Assembly: GCF_018135625.1 (NCBI RefSeq)
Contig: NZ_CP073078.1
Location: 2,450,501-2,514,500 of the forward strand
DNA length: 64,000 nucleotides
Direction of reading: 5' to 3'
Source of the DNA: Phenylobacterium montanum
Lineage (GTDB): Bacteria > Pseudomonadota > Alphaproteobacteria > Caulobacterales > Caulobacteraceae
Positions within the stretch are counted from its first letter, which is position 1. The number at the start of each line of letters is the position of its first letter. Of this stretch, positions 1 through 8,751 are shown in pieces. The translations under genes and the position numbers were made by a program. The notes beneath the pieces were generated by a model. That model ran no database searches and had not been told where the DNA came from. It was given only the letters and a program-made list of their open reading frames with translations.

Positions 1-219
1 GCGAATAAAGTCGCATTCGTCGATGCCGAGCAGAGCGTTGCATTGCGCCAGGACCGGGACTGTCGCCTCACCGACGCCGATGATGCCGATTTCCTCGGAT
101 TCGACGAGGGTAATGCGCGTTTGATGCCGATTCGACTTCCTGGCCAGCAGCGCGGCTGCAATCCACCCCGCCGCGCCGCCACCCAGAATGACAATATCCT
201 GTTGATGGCCGCTGTTCAT
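1..219 (-). CDS. Flavin-dependent tryptophan halogenase family protein, N-terminal part (runs off left edge)
   Basis: This is the start of a gene that continues beyond base 1; 73 codons are visible. The protein begins MNSGHQQDIVILGGGAAGW, an FAD-binding GxGxxG Rossmann motif with the tryptophan that follows it in tryptophan-halogenase (PF04820) proteins. The later stretch VESEEIGIIGVGEATVP is the family's typical second motif, and LGIDECDFIR also fits. Halogenases of this family use FADH2, oxygen and halide. In Caulobacter-like and Xanthomonas-like genomes, relatives often sit beside TonB receptors in sugar loci, where their substrate is unknown. The ATG at 217-219 has an AAGG ribosome site just upstream. 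The gene follows the TonB receptor on the same strand, separated by a terminator-like hairpin. The catalytic WxWxIP motif and lysine would lie outside the window, so activity cannot be judged. Confidence 0.85.
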   Translation of the reverse strand, partial: MNSGHQQDIVILGGGAAGWIAAALLARKSNRHQTRITLVESEEIGIIGVGEATVPVLAQCNALLGIDECDFIR

Positions 220-251
220 AAACTACCTTGCTATGAACGTTACAGTGTATT

Positions 252-288
252 CGCAAAAGAAAAGGGCGCTTCTCGATGAAGCGCCCTT
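252..288 (-). terminator. Rho-independent terminator after the TonB receptor gene
   Basis: A perfect 11-bp stem (AAGGGCGCTTC, 262-272, with GAAGCGCCCTT, 278-288) has a 5-base loop. On the minus strand it is followed by a T-rich tail (TTTTCTTTTG). It lies between the TonB receptor stop and the halogenase start, so it probably ends or attenuates receptor transcription before the halogenase. Confidence 0.75.
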
Positions 289-302
289 CCCTGTCACGAC
301 CG

Positions 303-3300
303 TCAGAAGCGCGCCCGCACGGTTAGATCGTAGCGTCGATCGCTGACGTTAAAGTCGTACGGCTTGAACACGCCCGGCACAGGCTCCTGAAGGGTTTTAG
401 AAACCGTGTTGAGAAGGTTGTCCGCGTTGAACGAAACAGAAACCTTGTCGTTCACCTTGTAGTCGAAACCCAGATCCAGGTAACCGGCCGCCGCCATATA
501 GGCTGGAACCATGTTGTACACGGGATAGGAATGGGTCGAGTCAAAATTGGTAGGGCTGGTGTTGAGCGTGTAAGGATTGCCGCCGCTCGTCGCATAGGAC
601 AGCGGATTCACGTTGGTCGACAGCAACGCCTTGTCACGCCAGTTGTACGCCAGACGGAAATTGACGTTACCGCGGCTGTACAGCAGCTGCAGATTGTAGG
701 CCCACTTCGACAATCCGGCATAAGGCAGCTTCGGGTAGGTCTGCGGCACCGTGCCGTCGGGATTGAGGCCCCCGTTGGCCGTCGGCGGACTCAACACGCT
801 GTTGGCCTGCTGAGCAGGGTTGGCGCTGTCGATGTAGGTTACGTTGCCTTCGACGCCCAGCCCTGCAAACCATCCCGGCAGCTCGTCAAAGAACTTGCGG
901 CCACCGATCTCAAAGCCCTTGATATCGCCCTTCTTCGGCGAGGTTCTGTTCTGCAGATAGAGCCATGGAAGATCAAGGGTCGTCGGCGTGCCGACCGTGC
1001 TCTGCCCATTGGCGAACGCCAAGGCCGGAACGGGCAGATTTTTTTGGATGAACGAATAGAACAGCGGCTCATCCTTGATCTGCTTGGCGAAGAGATCGAC
1101 GTAGAAGAAGCTGGATGACGACGGATAGAATTCGAACGCCAGATCTTCGCTGGTGATCATGGTCGGTTTCAGATTCGCGCCGCCTCCATTGCTGGAAAAG
1201 CCGGTGAGAATCGAAGGCGCCTGAGAATTGGTGGGGTTGGAAAGCGACCTCGTGCTGATCGAACCGCCCGCGCGAATGTCATTAAGATTCGGCGGAGCAG
1301 ACGAAAGCGAGGCTGCACCACGAATGCTGAACTTGTCGGAGGGGCTGAACTTGATGTTGAATGCGGGTAGAACGCGTGTGTAATCATAGTTGCGGGTCTG
1401 CAGGGCATAAGCTTGAGTGAACCCATACAGCGTCGGGAACACCGGGTTCGAACCTGGCGCGGCTTTCGACGCGTTGAACCATGCCGTGCTGTCCGCCTGG
1501 GTCAGCGCAAGGTTCGAACTGTTCGGCGTCGAGAGCAGACCAGCCGCATGCAACGAATCGTGGAATACACGAACGCCGATATTGCCCGAGAACGCCGGAA
1601 TGAATCCGATATGATCATGCGCGAACGCGGCCTCGACATAGGCGGCCACATTGTTGATGCGGCTATCGGTCTTGTTCAGACCCTGGTCGATATACTGGTT
1701 CCAATACTGAGCAGCGGTTCCGTTGGAGATTGTGCCGTTATACGTCTTGAGCAAATGGTACCAGTCATAGCTCTGCATAAGCGATGGGCTGGCCACCAGA
1801 AGTTGCGTCGGAACAGCCACTTGGCCACCGAAGAAGTTCGGAAAGGTGGCGATTTGGAAATCCGTTTGACGGACATTCGGGTTGTTGAAGTATTGAATAT
1901 TTCCCGGCCCAAACGTTCCGGTATGCGACCCGCCCCACGGACTCGACAGCCACGACTGACCCAGCGGCGCCCAATAGGTCCCCGTGAAGTTGTCGTCTTC
2001 AGTGCGCTCGGCGGCGCGAGCGCCAACCGTAATCTTGCGCAGCAATCCATCGTCGCTGACCCTGTATTCAAGGTCGAGATGGAAAGCCGCCATGGTCCCC
2101 TCATTTTTGGGAGTATGATAGCCCATCTGAGCGAAGTAGGCCGAACTCGGATCGAGCACGGCGGCCGTGGGCAAGCTAGACAACACTGGCAGCGACCCCG
2201 TTAGGTCAACGTTCATCGAACTGACCTGCTGGCTGGTCTGATTAACGCCAACATACATCATCTTCCCGGTCGAGCCGGAACTGACATATTGCGCACCGCC
2301 ACGCACCGCCACCCGGTCCCCCGGGGTCCAAACGAAGCTCTGCGAAATATCCAGGGTGGAATTCCGGGTGTGCGATGTCGACGCCCCGCCGCTGGGGTTC
2401 AGCGTGGCGGCGGGGCCGCATTGCGCCAATACGGCGGCGCCCGGCGACCAGTCCCACTGAATCGATGACGCTGGCGCGCCATAGGAAGCGCCGCAATCGA
2501 GCTGGTACTGGGGGGGTAACCAGCCGACACCGATGGTCGTGTTCGAGAACGGCACCGAATCGCCGGTGGATCCGACCGTGAGCGTTCCCTTCCGGAAGGC
2601 GCCGTCACCATCATATTGAACCGGGCTGCCAACCGCAGGCATAAGTTCAGCCGCCGCCGATGGACTCGCCCCCACGGAACCGCTGTTCCCCTGGCTATCT
2701 TCGACATATTGCGAGTAGAACACAGTGTTGGTCAGCGTCAGGTCCGAATTCGGCTTCCATTGAATGGCCTGATAAGCGCCGTACCTGTCGCGCTTGTTCC
2801 GGGTATTGCTCCAGGTGAACCCGCTGGGAACAAAAGCCAGATGATCGGCCCGCGTGGAGGTCGGCGCATATTCGCCAAACATGGCGCCGACCTGCAGGTC
2901 GCTGCTCTGCTGGTTCAGGCTGCTGTAGGCGAGATCCCACAACACGCCGATTTCGCCGATGCCGGTATCGAAGCGCTTGGAGTAGAGGGCGGAAAGGCGG
3001 GGCGACCCCTTGCGAGCCAGGGTTGGGTAGCTGGCGCCCGCGGTGACGTTGAACTGGGTATCCTTGAAATCGAACGGCAGATGCGTACGAAGGTCGATCG
3101 AGGAGGCGCCCCCTTCGATGATGTCGGCGCGCATCGCCTTGTAAACATCGACCCCGGCCATCAATTCGGGCGTGATTTCGTTCCAGCTGATGGCGCTTGC
3201 GCCGTTGGCGCTGAACGCCTGCTGCCCGTTTAGCGTGCTCGCATTGAAAGGAAGACCGCGCACGGTGATGCCCGTACCTTCGATCTGGAACTGGGTGTTG

Positions 3301-3665
3301 CCGCCGTTGGCCGCAACGAAGCGCGAGATTGACACACCCGATACGCGCTGAAGAACTTCGGTGATCGAATTGTCGGGCAGCTTGCCCGCCTCGTCGGCGA
3401 CCACCGAATCGACGATCGTGTCGGAAGTCTTCTTGATCTCGATCGCCGTTTGCAGCGCCTTGCGGCGGGCGGTGACGACCACCTCCCCAGTTGTCGTGGA
3501 AGGCTTGCCCTGATTGGCCACGGGAGACCCGTCCTGCGCCGGCTGCGCGGAGTCAGGGGCCTGCCCAGAGGCCGTCTGCGCCGCGGCCGGAACGGCCAGG
3601 ACGCACAGTACGCCGACCGAAGCCCCCGCTTCGAGCAGACGCCGCCAGCGTGTCCAATGTTTCAC
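303..3665 (-). CDS. TonB-dependent outer-membrane receptor (Caulobacter/Xanthomonas carbohydrate type)
   Basis: This is an outer-membrane active transporter of about 1120 residues, presumably for oligosaccharides from hemicellulose. The N-terminus has a signal peptide (hydrophobic VLCVLAVPAAAQTA). A TonB-box-like region GEVVVTARRKALQ follows, then a plug domain with VLQRVSGVSISR and ITVRGLP. A long 22-strand barrel region ends in the aromatic-terminated LTVRARF typical of barrel proteins. Length and plug wording match the large TonB-Xanth-Caul receptor class. GTG codons at 3671 and 3665 are both possible starts; GTG 3665 is preferred because it sits about 7 bases after GGGGAGGG. The gene points away from the hydrolase cluster and precedes a halogenase gene. 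Its upstream region holds a near-match to the FadR-type operator and several TCCCAT boxes. Confidence 0.93.
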   Translation of the reverse strand: MKHWTRWRRLLEAGASVGVLCVLAVPAAAQTASGQAPDSAQPAQDGSPVANQGKPSTTTGEVVVTARRKALQTAIEIKKTSDTIVDSVVADEAGKLPDNSITEVLQRVSGVSISRFVAANGGNTQFQIEGTGITVRGLPFNASTLNGQQAFSANGASAISWNEITPELMAGVDVYKAMRADIIEGGASSIDLRTHLPFDFKDTQFNVTAGASYPTLARKGSPRLSALYSKRFDTGIGEIGVLWDLAYSSLNQQSSDLQVGAMFGEYAPTSTRADHLAFVPSGFTWSNTRNKRDRYGAYQAIQWKPNSDLTLTNTVFYSQYVEDSQGNSGSVGASPSAAAELMPAVGSPVQYDGDGAFRKGTLTVGSTGDSVPFSNTTIGVGWLPPQYQLDCGASYGAPASSIQWDWSPGAAVLAQCGPAATLNPSGGASTSHTRNSTLDISQSFVWTPGDRVAVRGGAQYVSSGSTGKMMYVGVNQTSQQVSSMNVDLTGSLPVLSSLPTAAVLDPSSAYFAQMGYHTPKNEGTMAAFHLDLEYRVSDDGLLRKITVGARAAERTEDDNFTGTYWAPLGQSWLSSPWGGSHTGTFGPGNIQYFNNPNVRQTDFQIATFPNFFGGQVAVPTQLLVASPSLMQSYDWYHLLKTYNGTISNGTAAQYWNQYIDQGLNKTDSRINNVAAYVEAAFAHDHIGFIPAFSGNIGVRVFHDSLHAAGLLSTPNSSNLALTQADSTAWFNASKAAPGSNPVFPTLYGFTQAYALQTRNYDYTRVLPAFNIKFSPSDKFSIRGAASLSSAPPNLNDIRAGGSISTRSLSNPTNSQAPSILTGFSSNGGGANLKPTMITSEDLAFEFYPSSSSFFYVDLFAKQIKDEPLFYSFIQKNLPVPALAFANGQSTVGTPTTLDLPWLYLQNRTSPKKGDIKGFEIGGRKFFDELPGWFAGLGVEGNVTYIDSANPAQQANSVLSPPTANGGLNPDGTVPQTYPKLPYAGLSKWAYNLQLLYSRGNVNFRLAYNWRDKALLSTNVNPLSYATSGGNPYTLNTSPTNFDSTHSYPVYNMVPAYMAAAGYLDLGFDYKVNDKVSVSFNADNLLNTVSKTLQEPVPGVFKPYDFNVSDRRYDLTVRARF

Positions 3666-3713
3666 GATCACCCCTCCCCAGGATCGACACGCCGAATCTC
3701 GGCGGTCGCTCTT

Positions 3714-3724
3714 TTGTGAAATAA
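3714..3724. promoter_or_regulatory. Possible FadR/GntR operator before the TonB receptor (one mismatch)
   Basis: TTGT-GAA-ATAA matches the TTGT-N3-ACAA palindrome found before GH42 and GH27 except for one base. It lies about 50 bp upstream of the receptor start. Because it is imperfect, it is only a candidate site. Confidence 0.35.
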
Positions 3725-3764
3725 GACCTTGGCCCCACCCTCAGGATGTGAGCGGTAACATTAA

Positions 3765-3873
3765 TCCCATAAATGGGAGGAGATCGTCAATCCCATTTCC
3801 GCGCGAAGCCCCGGAGGCGGCGATTCCAAGCCCGTCAGATTGGCAGTTGCAACATTGCTAGGATTTATCCCAT
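3765..3873. promoter_or_regulatory. TCCCAT palindrome and repeats in the TonB-receptor/recombinase intergenic region
   Basis: The 328-base region 3666-3993 holds no gene. It contains a perfect inverted repeat TCCCAT-AA-ATGGGA at 3765-3778, plus two further TCCCAT half-sites at 3791-3796 and 3868-3873, each flanked by A/T bases. This looks like a multi-site operator shared by the divergent TonB receptor and recombinase-like genes. The binding protein is unknown; the recombinase-like protein or the LytTR protein next door are candidates. Confidence 0.45.
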
Positions 3874-3993
3874 TATTAAGCGACGAGCGCGCCGCCGTTG
3901 AAGTTGACGCTGGGGGAAGCCGGGCCGAAGGGAAGATCGCTGGGCCTGTCGCACCCCCTGCGTCACCAAAGTCGTCCGCGGTGGGGGGAAACG

Positions 3994-4662
3994 ATGGAAA
4001 ATTTTACGTCTTGTCGCTCGGCTCCCGTGGAGTTGGGGCTTGACGCGGCCGCAGCGCACGCTGGTTACGAGCCGGTGATTACGCGCGCTCAGGCTGCGAC
4101 CCGGATCGGTTATGCCGGCCTGTCGAAGGCGGGCTCAGGCGGTCTTGCCGGGGCGGTGGCCATGCTTCGAGCCGCCGGTTGCGCGCGCATCTTCGAGGAG
4201 CGCTCACCAGGCGGACGCTGGAACCGGCCCGCCCTGGACGGCGCCCTGAGGGCCCTGCAGCCGGGTGACACGCTTGTGGCGCCGAGCCTCGACCACCTCT
4301 CCCGATCCATGAACGATCTGCTTCTGATCCTCTCGCGGGTGGAAGCCGCGGGGGCCGGCTTCCGCTCGATCGACGAGGAGATCGACACCACCAGCGGCGC
4401 CGGCCGGCTGATGATGAAGATGCTCGGATCCCTCACTCAGTTCAGCCGCGCCAAACTGCATGAGCGAACCGAGCCGGGATTGCGCACAGCTCAGGCGGAA
4501 GGGCGGCGCGGACGACCGCCGAAGTTCAAGCAGGAACAGGCTGACGAGATCCTGGCCCTGCTCGCTAGCGGACTTACGGCCGCAGAGGTTGCGCGCCGCT
4601 ATGGCGTGCACAGGGCCACTATCTGTCGCCTGGAAGAACTGGCGGCCCGCAAGGCGCTTTAG
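3994..4662 (+). CDS. Serine-recombinase (resolvase/invertase) family protein with altered active site
   Basis: This 222-residue protein has a resolvase catalytic fold (about residues 37-165) and a C-terminal helix-turn-helix (GRPPKFKQ followed by LTAAEVARRYGVHRATICR, about residues 172-212). The usual nucleophile motif YxRVS reads YAGLS, so the serine (about residue 44) is kept but the catalytic arginine before it is glycine. The usual DRLxR reads DHLSR, so a second catalytic arginine is histidine. The later FSRxxLHERT segment resembles the normal family sequence. Loss of two arginines suggests that strand exchange is weak or absent and that the protein now acts mainly as a DNA binder. The ATG at 3994 follows GTGGGGGGAAACG. 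No inverted repeats or other mobile-element parts flank it. Confidence 0.8.
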   Translation: MENFTSCRSAPVELGLDAAAAHAGYEPVITRAQAATRIGYAGLSKAGSGGLAGAVAMLRAAGCARIFEERSPGGRWNRPALDGALRALQPGDTLVAPSLDHLSRSMNDLLLILSRVEAAGAGFRSIDEEIDTTSGAGRLMMKMLGSLTQFSRAKLHERTEPGLRTAQAEGRRGRPPKFKQEQADEILALLASGLTAAEVARRYGVHRATICRLEELAARKAL

Positions 4663-4872
4663 CGCGCATGCGCGACCAATAGGACACGGCTAGCCTGAGG
4701 CGATGCCCTTGGCCCGCTCATTTTGTTGCAAAGCGGACTGGCCCTGTTGCGAGCGGGCTGGGCGGTGGGCGCGGCGGCGGTGATGATCGGCCGACTGGGT
4801 CATTGCGTCGGCGGAGAGTGCAGCCACACGTTCCAGGCGATCTCGCGCAACAACCATTCGCCTGACACGGGT

Positions 4873-5817
4873 ATGAACGAGCGTGGTCAATTCCAGAGGT
4901 GTCTGCGCCAGGAAGAAGCCGCGCCGCCGGATTCGCCCGAAGCTGGGGGCGCCGGTCTGCGCCGGCCGGGCAAGGCCATAGACGGCGCGGTAGGACGCGG
5001 ACAGGGCCTGATGCGTTCAGTCGTTGAAAAGATCGGCCGCGCCATAGTCGGCGGCGAACTCGCCGCCGACGACTTCACCACCGAAGGCGAGTCGGCAAGA
5101 CGCCTGGGTGTCAGTCGGAACCTTCTTCGCGAGGCGGTCAAGATCCTGACCGCAAAGGGCCTCCTGACCGCACGCCCCCGTCATGGAACCTCGGTCGAGC
5201 CGGAAGGCCGCTGGAACCTGCTCGATCCGGATATTATGCGATGGATGCTCGGCCGCGAAATCTCCGTCGAGTTGATGATCTCATTCACCGAGGTGCGTCT
5301 CGCCGCAGAGCCGATCGCCGCCTGGCTGGCGGCGAGCCGGTTCGACAGGACCGCCTATGACGGGGTAGCCAAGGCCGTGGAGCGGATAGAGCACGCCGCG
5401 AGCGGGCGAGGCGATCTCGTCACCTCCGACGTCGCGTTCCACGTGGCCGTGTTGGACGCATCGGGCAATCCCTTTTTCCGCCAATTGAGCGCGCTGGTCG
5501 AAACCGCGGTGAGGGCTACGATAGAACTGACCTGGGAGGCGCGGGCTTCGGCCCAGGCGCTCCACCGGTACGACCGGATCGCCGACGCCATTTTCATCCA
5601 TGACGCGACGGCCGCGCATGAGGCCATGCGCGCTTTAGTCAGCGACAATCTAGCGATTCTCAAGGCGCTCCGCGCCAGCCGCCACGAAGGCGAGGAGCAG
5701 GCGCTTCGACCCGCGCGCGCAACCGGCCTCCGCGGAAGGTCTGCGAACCCGGTTCCGGAACCGGCCGCAAGCCAGACGCAAGCCCCGCGCCAACGCCGTC
5801 AATCGGCCGTCAGTTGA
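4873..5817 (+). CDS. FadR-subfamily GntR transcriptional regulator (DgoR/UxuR-like)
   Basis: The N-terminal winged helix (about residues 45-110; TEGESARRLGVSRNLLREAVKILTAKGLLTARPRHGTSV) is followed by LLDPDIMRWML and an all-helical FCD ligand domain. The FCD domain has the metal-binding DVAFHVAVLDASGNPFF motif. The wording resembles sugar-acid regulators of the DgoR/UxuR kind. These bind palindromes of the form TNGTNNNACNA, and exactly such palindromes lie before the GH42 and GH27 genes. It is therefore the likely local repressor, released by a sugar or sugar acid from hemicellulose. The start is uncertain: the ATG at 4873 was chosen, but no strong ribosome site is visible and the reading frame stays open further upstream. 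The C-terminal 40 residues are low-complexity (PEPAASQTQAPRQRRQ). Confidence 0.87.
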   Translation: MNERGQFQRCLRQEEAAPPDSPEAGGAGLRRPGKAIDGAVGRGQGLMRSVVEKIGRAIVGGELAADDFTTEGESARRLGVSRNLLREAVKILTAKGLLTARPRHGTSVEPEGRWNLLDPDIMRWMLGREISVELMISFTEVRLAAEPIAAWLAASRFDRTAYDGVAKAVERIEHAASGRGDLVTSDVAFHVAVLDASGNPFFRQLSALVETAVRATIELTWEARASAQALHRYDRIADAIFIHDATAAHEAMRALVSDNLAILKALRASRHEGEEQALRPARATGLRGRSANPVPEPAASQTQAPRQRRQSAVS

Positions 5818-5852
5818 ATAGGCCCTGGGCCTGGGCTCTGCGAGGCGCGACC

Positions 5853-6275
5853 CTAAAGGCAGCGGCCGAGCTTTTGTTTGAATTCGTGTCGATATTTCCG
5901 TGACAAGCGCAGGCGCGCGCCGGACTCCATCACGACCTCGAACTCGCCGTGGGACATGGCCTCCAGCTCTTTGATTCGTTCCAGGTTGATGATGATTGAT
6001 CGGTGGATGCGGGCGAAGCCGGACGGAGACAGCTGGGCCGCGACCTGATGCAGCGCCGACCGGTGGAGGATCTCCCGATCGCCGAGGTGCAGGTTCACAT
6101 AGACGTCCGCCGCCTCGATCCACTCAATATCCCCAGCATCGACGAAGCGGACAACACCGCCGGCCTTGATCGCCAGGCGTTCCCGCGACGCCTCAGAGCG
6201 GGAGGCCGCTTGCGCCACATTCGGCCCCACGCGCGGCGGCTCGCCATGCAGGACGCGCGCCTTGACCCGCGCCAT
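5853..6275 (-). CDS. Stand-alone LytTR DNA-binding protein
   Basis: Nearly all of this 140-residue protein is a LytTR domain (about residues 33-135). It shows IEWIEAADVYVNLHLGDREILHR, then FARIHRSIIINLERI and LRLSRKYRHEFKQKL, the standard order of motifs. LytTR proteins bind DNA as paired direct repeats. No receiver domain, membrane segment or sensor kinase is present, so it is an orphan whose signal input is unknown. It lies 61 bases after the GH31 gene on the same strand and could be co-transcribed with it. That would fit a local regulator of the hydrolase cluster. No close match to a known LytTR target repeat was identified. Confidence 0.85.
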   Translation of the reverse strand: MARVKARVLHGEPPRVGPNVAQAASRSEASRERLAIKAGGVVRFVDAGDIEWIEAADVYVNLHLGDREILHRSALHQVAAQLSPSGFARIHRSIIINLERIKELEAMSHGEFEVVMESGARLRLSRKYRHEFKQKLGRCL

Positions 6276-6336
6276 CGCCTGCAGGAACCGGGCGTCGCTG
6301 AAGGGAATTATGAAATTTCAAGAAATGGTCCGGCCA

Positions 6337-8646
6337 TCAGGGGCCGCACGCCGGCAGGGAAATTTCTGACGCCCGGCCCGAATAGACCACCGCCACGGCC
6401 GGCGCTTCGGGGCGTGCGCCGCAGACCACCTTCAGGCCCTGAGTCAGGCTCATCCCGGGGAAGCTTCCGCGGCGAGCCCCGATCTCGAGCACCCGGCGAC
6501 TGTCGCGCCAGGTTAAACGCACCAAGGCGTAGCGGCCCTGTTGATATCCGAAGCCGTCGCCCTCATCGTCGTAGAGTTCAAATTTCCCGTCGCGGCCGGG
6601 ATAGACCCGGATTTCGAGCGGCGCCTCGGACGGCGCGTCGGCGTAGGGCTTGACCGGTCCGATCGGCAGTATGGCGCCCGCCGGCACATGTAGCGGAATC
6701 CGGTCGAGGTCTGCGGCGACTGACACGCGCCGGCCGCCGCCCACGCGGCGTCCGGTCCAGAAATCATACCAGTCGGTTCCCTCCGGCAGGTAGACCGAAC
6801 GCTCGCGCGCGCCCGCCTGCATCACGGGGCTGACCAGGAGGCCTTTTCCGAACATGTACTGATCAGAAACCTCAAGCGCGCGGCTGTCATGACGGAAATC
6901 CATGGCCAGGGCCCGCATGAACGTGCTCCGGTTTTGCGTCACGTCCCAGGACAGCGAATAGATGTACGGCAGAAGCCGATAGCGCATTTGATCGTAGCTG
7001 AGCAGGATCTTCTGCACGCCGGCTGGAAACGCCCATAGTTCCTTGCCCGGGCCGGTTCCGTGCACCCGGAACATGGGGTTGAAGACCGAAAACGCGTACC
7101 AGCGGGTGAAAAGTTCGGCGTATCCTTGGCTCTGCGGATCGCCGCCAACGAAGCCGCCGATGTCGGCCGACCAGTAGGGTATGCCGCTCAGGCTGAAATT
7201 CAGGGCCGCGGGAATCTGGCGGCGGAATGTCTCCCAGTCGCCCTGGGTGTCGCCGGACCAGGTTATGGCGGCGTTGCGCTGCTGGCCGGCGAACGCGGAG
7301 CGGGTGAGGATCACCGGCCGCCGGCCGCCCATGTCCCGCCGCGCGCCCCCGTACACGGCGCTCGTATGCATAAGCGGATAGGCGTTGTAGACCTCACGTC
7401 CCGGCCCCGCGGCCGTGGCGACGTCGCGCATCTCTCCCCAATGGCCGCCAAGCTCGGCCTCACTGGCGTCCAACCACCAGGCGTCGAAGCCGAGATTTCC
7501 GAGGCTGCGCTGAATTTGCGCCCAGTAGATCGATCGGCCGGCGGCCGAGAACGGATCGTACCAGCGACCTTGTCCAGCCGGATAGACGTTGGGATACGGG
7601 GTGGGATAGGCCGCTCCGGCCCGTTCAAGTTCGGCCAGGTTCGCGGTGGACGGGTCGAAGCGAGCCCACACCGAGATCGCCGCATGCACGTGCTCTGCGT
7701 GCAGCGCCGCCACCATCGCCCCCGGGGCAGGGTAGCGGGCCGGATCGAACGCGTGATCGCCCCATTGGCCAGGCCGCCAATATTGCCAGTCTTGTACGAC
7801 GACATCGAGCGGCGCCCCCAGCGCGCGATAGCGCGCGGCCACGTCCAACAGCTCGGCTTGGGTGGCATAGTGTTCTTTCGACTGCCAAAGGCCGAACATC
7901 CAACGCGGCATCAGTGGCGCATCACCGGTGAGCCTACGATATCCTGCGACCACATCGTCCAGCTCGGGGCCATAGATGAAGTCGTAGTCGATCCCTTCGC
8001 CGGCCTCCGAACGGATCACAAGAGGAGGCTCTGCAGGCCGCCCGACATCGACGTCGGTCACGGAGGCGTTGTTCCAGAGCAGACCGAAGCCGCGCGGCGA
8101 GACCATCATGGGGACGGCGACGTCGCGGTTCTGCTGCTGCAGCCGCACGCTCGCGCCCGAATAGTCGAGCAGGCCGTTCTGGTGCTGGCCGAGGCCATAG
8201 AGCGGCGTGGCGGTCTCGAAAGCCTGGGTCACAGGCCCGGTCCCCGCGGCGGAAATGTGCCGGGCGTCGCCGCCTTCGCCCAATAGCACTGTTCCCGCCC
8301 CGTCGAGGAAGGTCAGTGCGGCGTCCGATTTGCGGATCCGGACCCGGATAAGGCGGGTCTTCAAGACCCAGGCGTCTGCGGTCTCCTCGCTCGTCCAGGG
8401 GGTCCGGGCCGGCGATCCAACCACCCAACTGTCGTAGGGGTTCACCCAAGCCGCCGACCGTGCAAACCGGACATGCACGATCCGGTCAGTCCAGGGCTCG
8501 ACTGAAAGCACGCCGGCGGCCGTCCGGACCTGAAGGCCGGTCGCCGTCTTCATGGCGGTCGTCGCCTGCGCCGCAGCCATGCCGCCGAAGGCGGACAAGC
8601 TCACCGCCAGGACGATCGACGCAGCCCTACTGTTGGCGCGGCCCAT
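6337..8646 (-). CDS. Glycoside hydrolase family 31, probable alpha-xylosidase
   Basis: This exported enzyme of 769 residues has a signal peptide (IVLAVSLSAFGGMAAAQA). The GH31 catalytic nucleophile lies in WWLDASEAELGG and the acid/base in WSGDTQGDWETF. The barrel motif GIPYWSADIGGF and the C-terminal beta-domains (VYPGRDGKFELYDDEGDGF) are also present. The nucleophile wording is closer to bacterial alpha-xylosidases, which remove xylose from xyloglucan fragments, than to alpha-glucosidases, but substrate is inferred only. The ATG at 8646 is preferred to a TTG at 8658 because GAGGGAAAGC directly precedes it. The gene is divergent from the hydrolase at 8752, and the shared promoter region holds a half operator. 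Confidence 0.9.
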   Translation of the reverse strand: MGRANSRAASIVLAVSLSAFGGMAAAQATTAMKTATGLQVRTAAGVLSVEPWTDRIVHVRFARSAAWVNPYDSWVVGSPARTPWTSEETADAWVLKTRLIRVRIRKSDAALTFLDGAGTVLLGEGGDARHISAAGTGPVTQAFETATPLYGLGQHQNGLLDYSGASVRLQQQNRDVAVPMMVSPRGFGLLWNNASVTDVDVGRPAEPPLVIRSEAGEGIDYDFIYGPELDDVVAGYRRLTGDAPLMPRWMFGLWQSKEHYATQAELLDVAARYRALGAPLDVVVQDWQYWRPGQWGDHAFDPARYPAPGAMVAALHAEHVHAAISVWARFDPSTANLAELERAGAAYPTPYPNVYPAGQGRWYDPFSAAGRSIYWAQIQRSLGNLGFDAWWLDASEAELGGHWGEMRDVATAAGPGREVYNAYPLMHTSAVYGGARRDMGGRRPVILTRSAFAGQQRNAAITWSGDTQGDWETFRRQIPAALNFSLSGIPYWSADIGGFVGGDPQSQGYAELFTRWYAFSVFNPMFRVHGTGPGKELWAFPAGVQKILLSYDQMRYRLLPYIYSLSWDVTQNRSTFMRALAMDFRHDSRALEVSDQYMFGKGLLVSPVMQAGARERSVYLPEGTDWYDFWTGRRVGGGRRVSVAADLDRIPLHVPAGAILPIGPVKPYADAPSEAPLEIRVYPGRDGKFELYDDEGDGFGYQQGRYALVRLTWRDSRRVLEIGARRGSFPGMSLTQGLKVVCGARPEAPAVAVVYSGRASEISLPACGP

Positions 8647-8665
8647 GCTTTCCCTCAATCACATA

Positions 8666-8682
8666 TATTTGTCTGAGTATAA
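8666..8682. promoter_or_regulatory. Degenerate FadR-type half operator in the GH31/(alpha/alpha)6 hydrolase promoter
   Basis: The sequence TATTTGT-CTG-AGTATAA has the same left arm as the perfect palindrome at 15854-15870, but the right arm is poor. It lies 20 bp before the GH31 start and 70 bp before the divergent gene. Confidence 0.3.
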
Positions 8683-8751
8683 AGCCTCAGCTGCGCGGTC
8701 AACCCTGGTTGGGTCATTGACGAAGGGATCGCGGCCCAATAGCCGTCGCCC

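Noticed and set aside
7060-8286. Long plus-strand open frame opposite GH31
   Set aside because: Antisense shadow of a gene with complete GH31 motifs; no domain recognisable.
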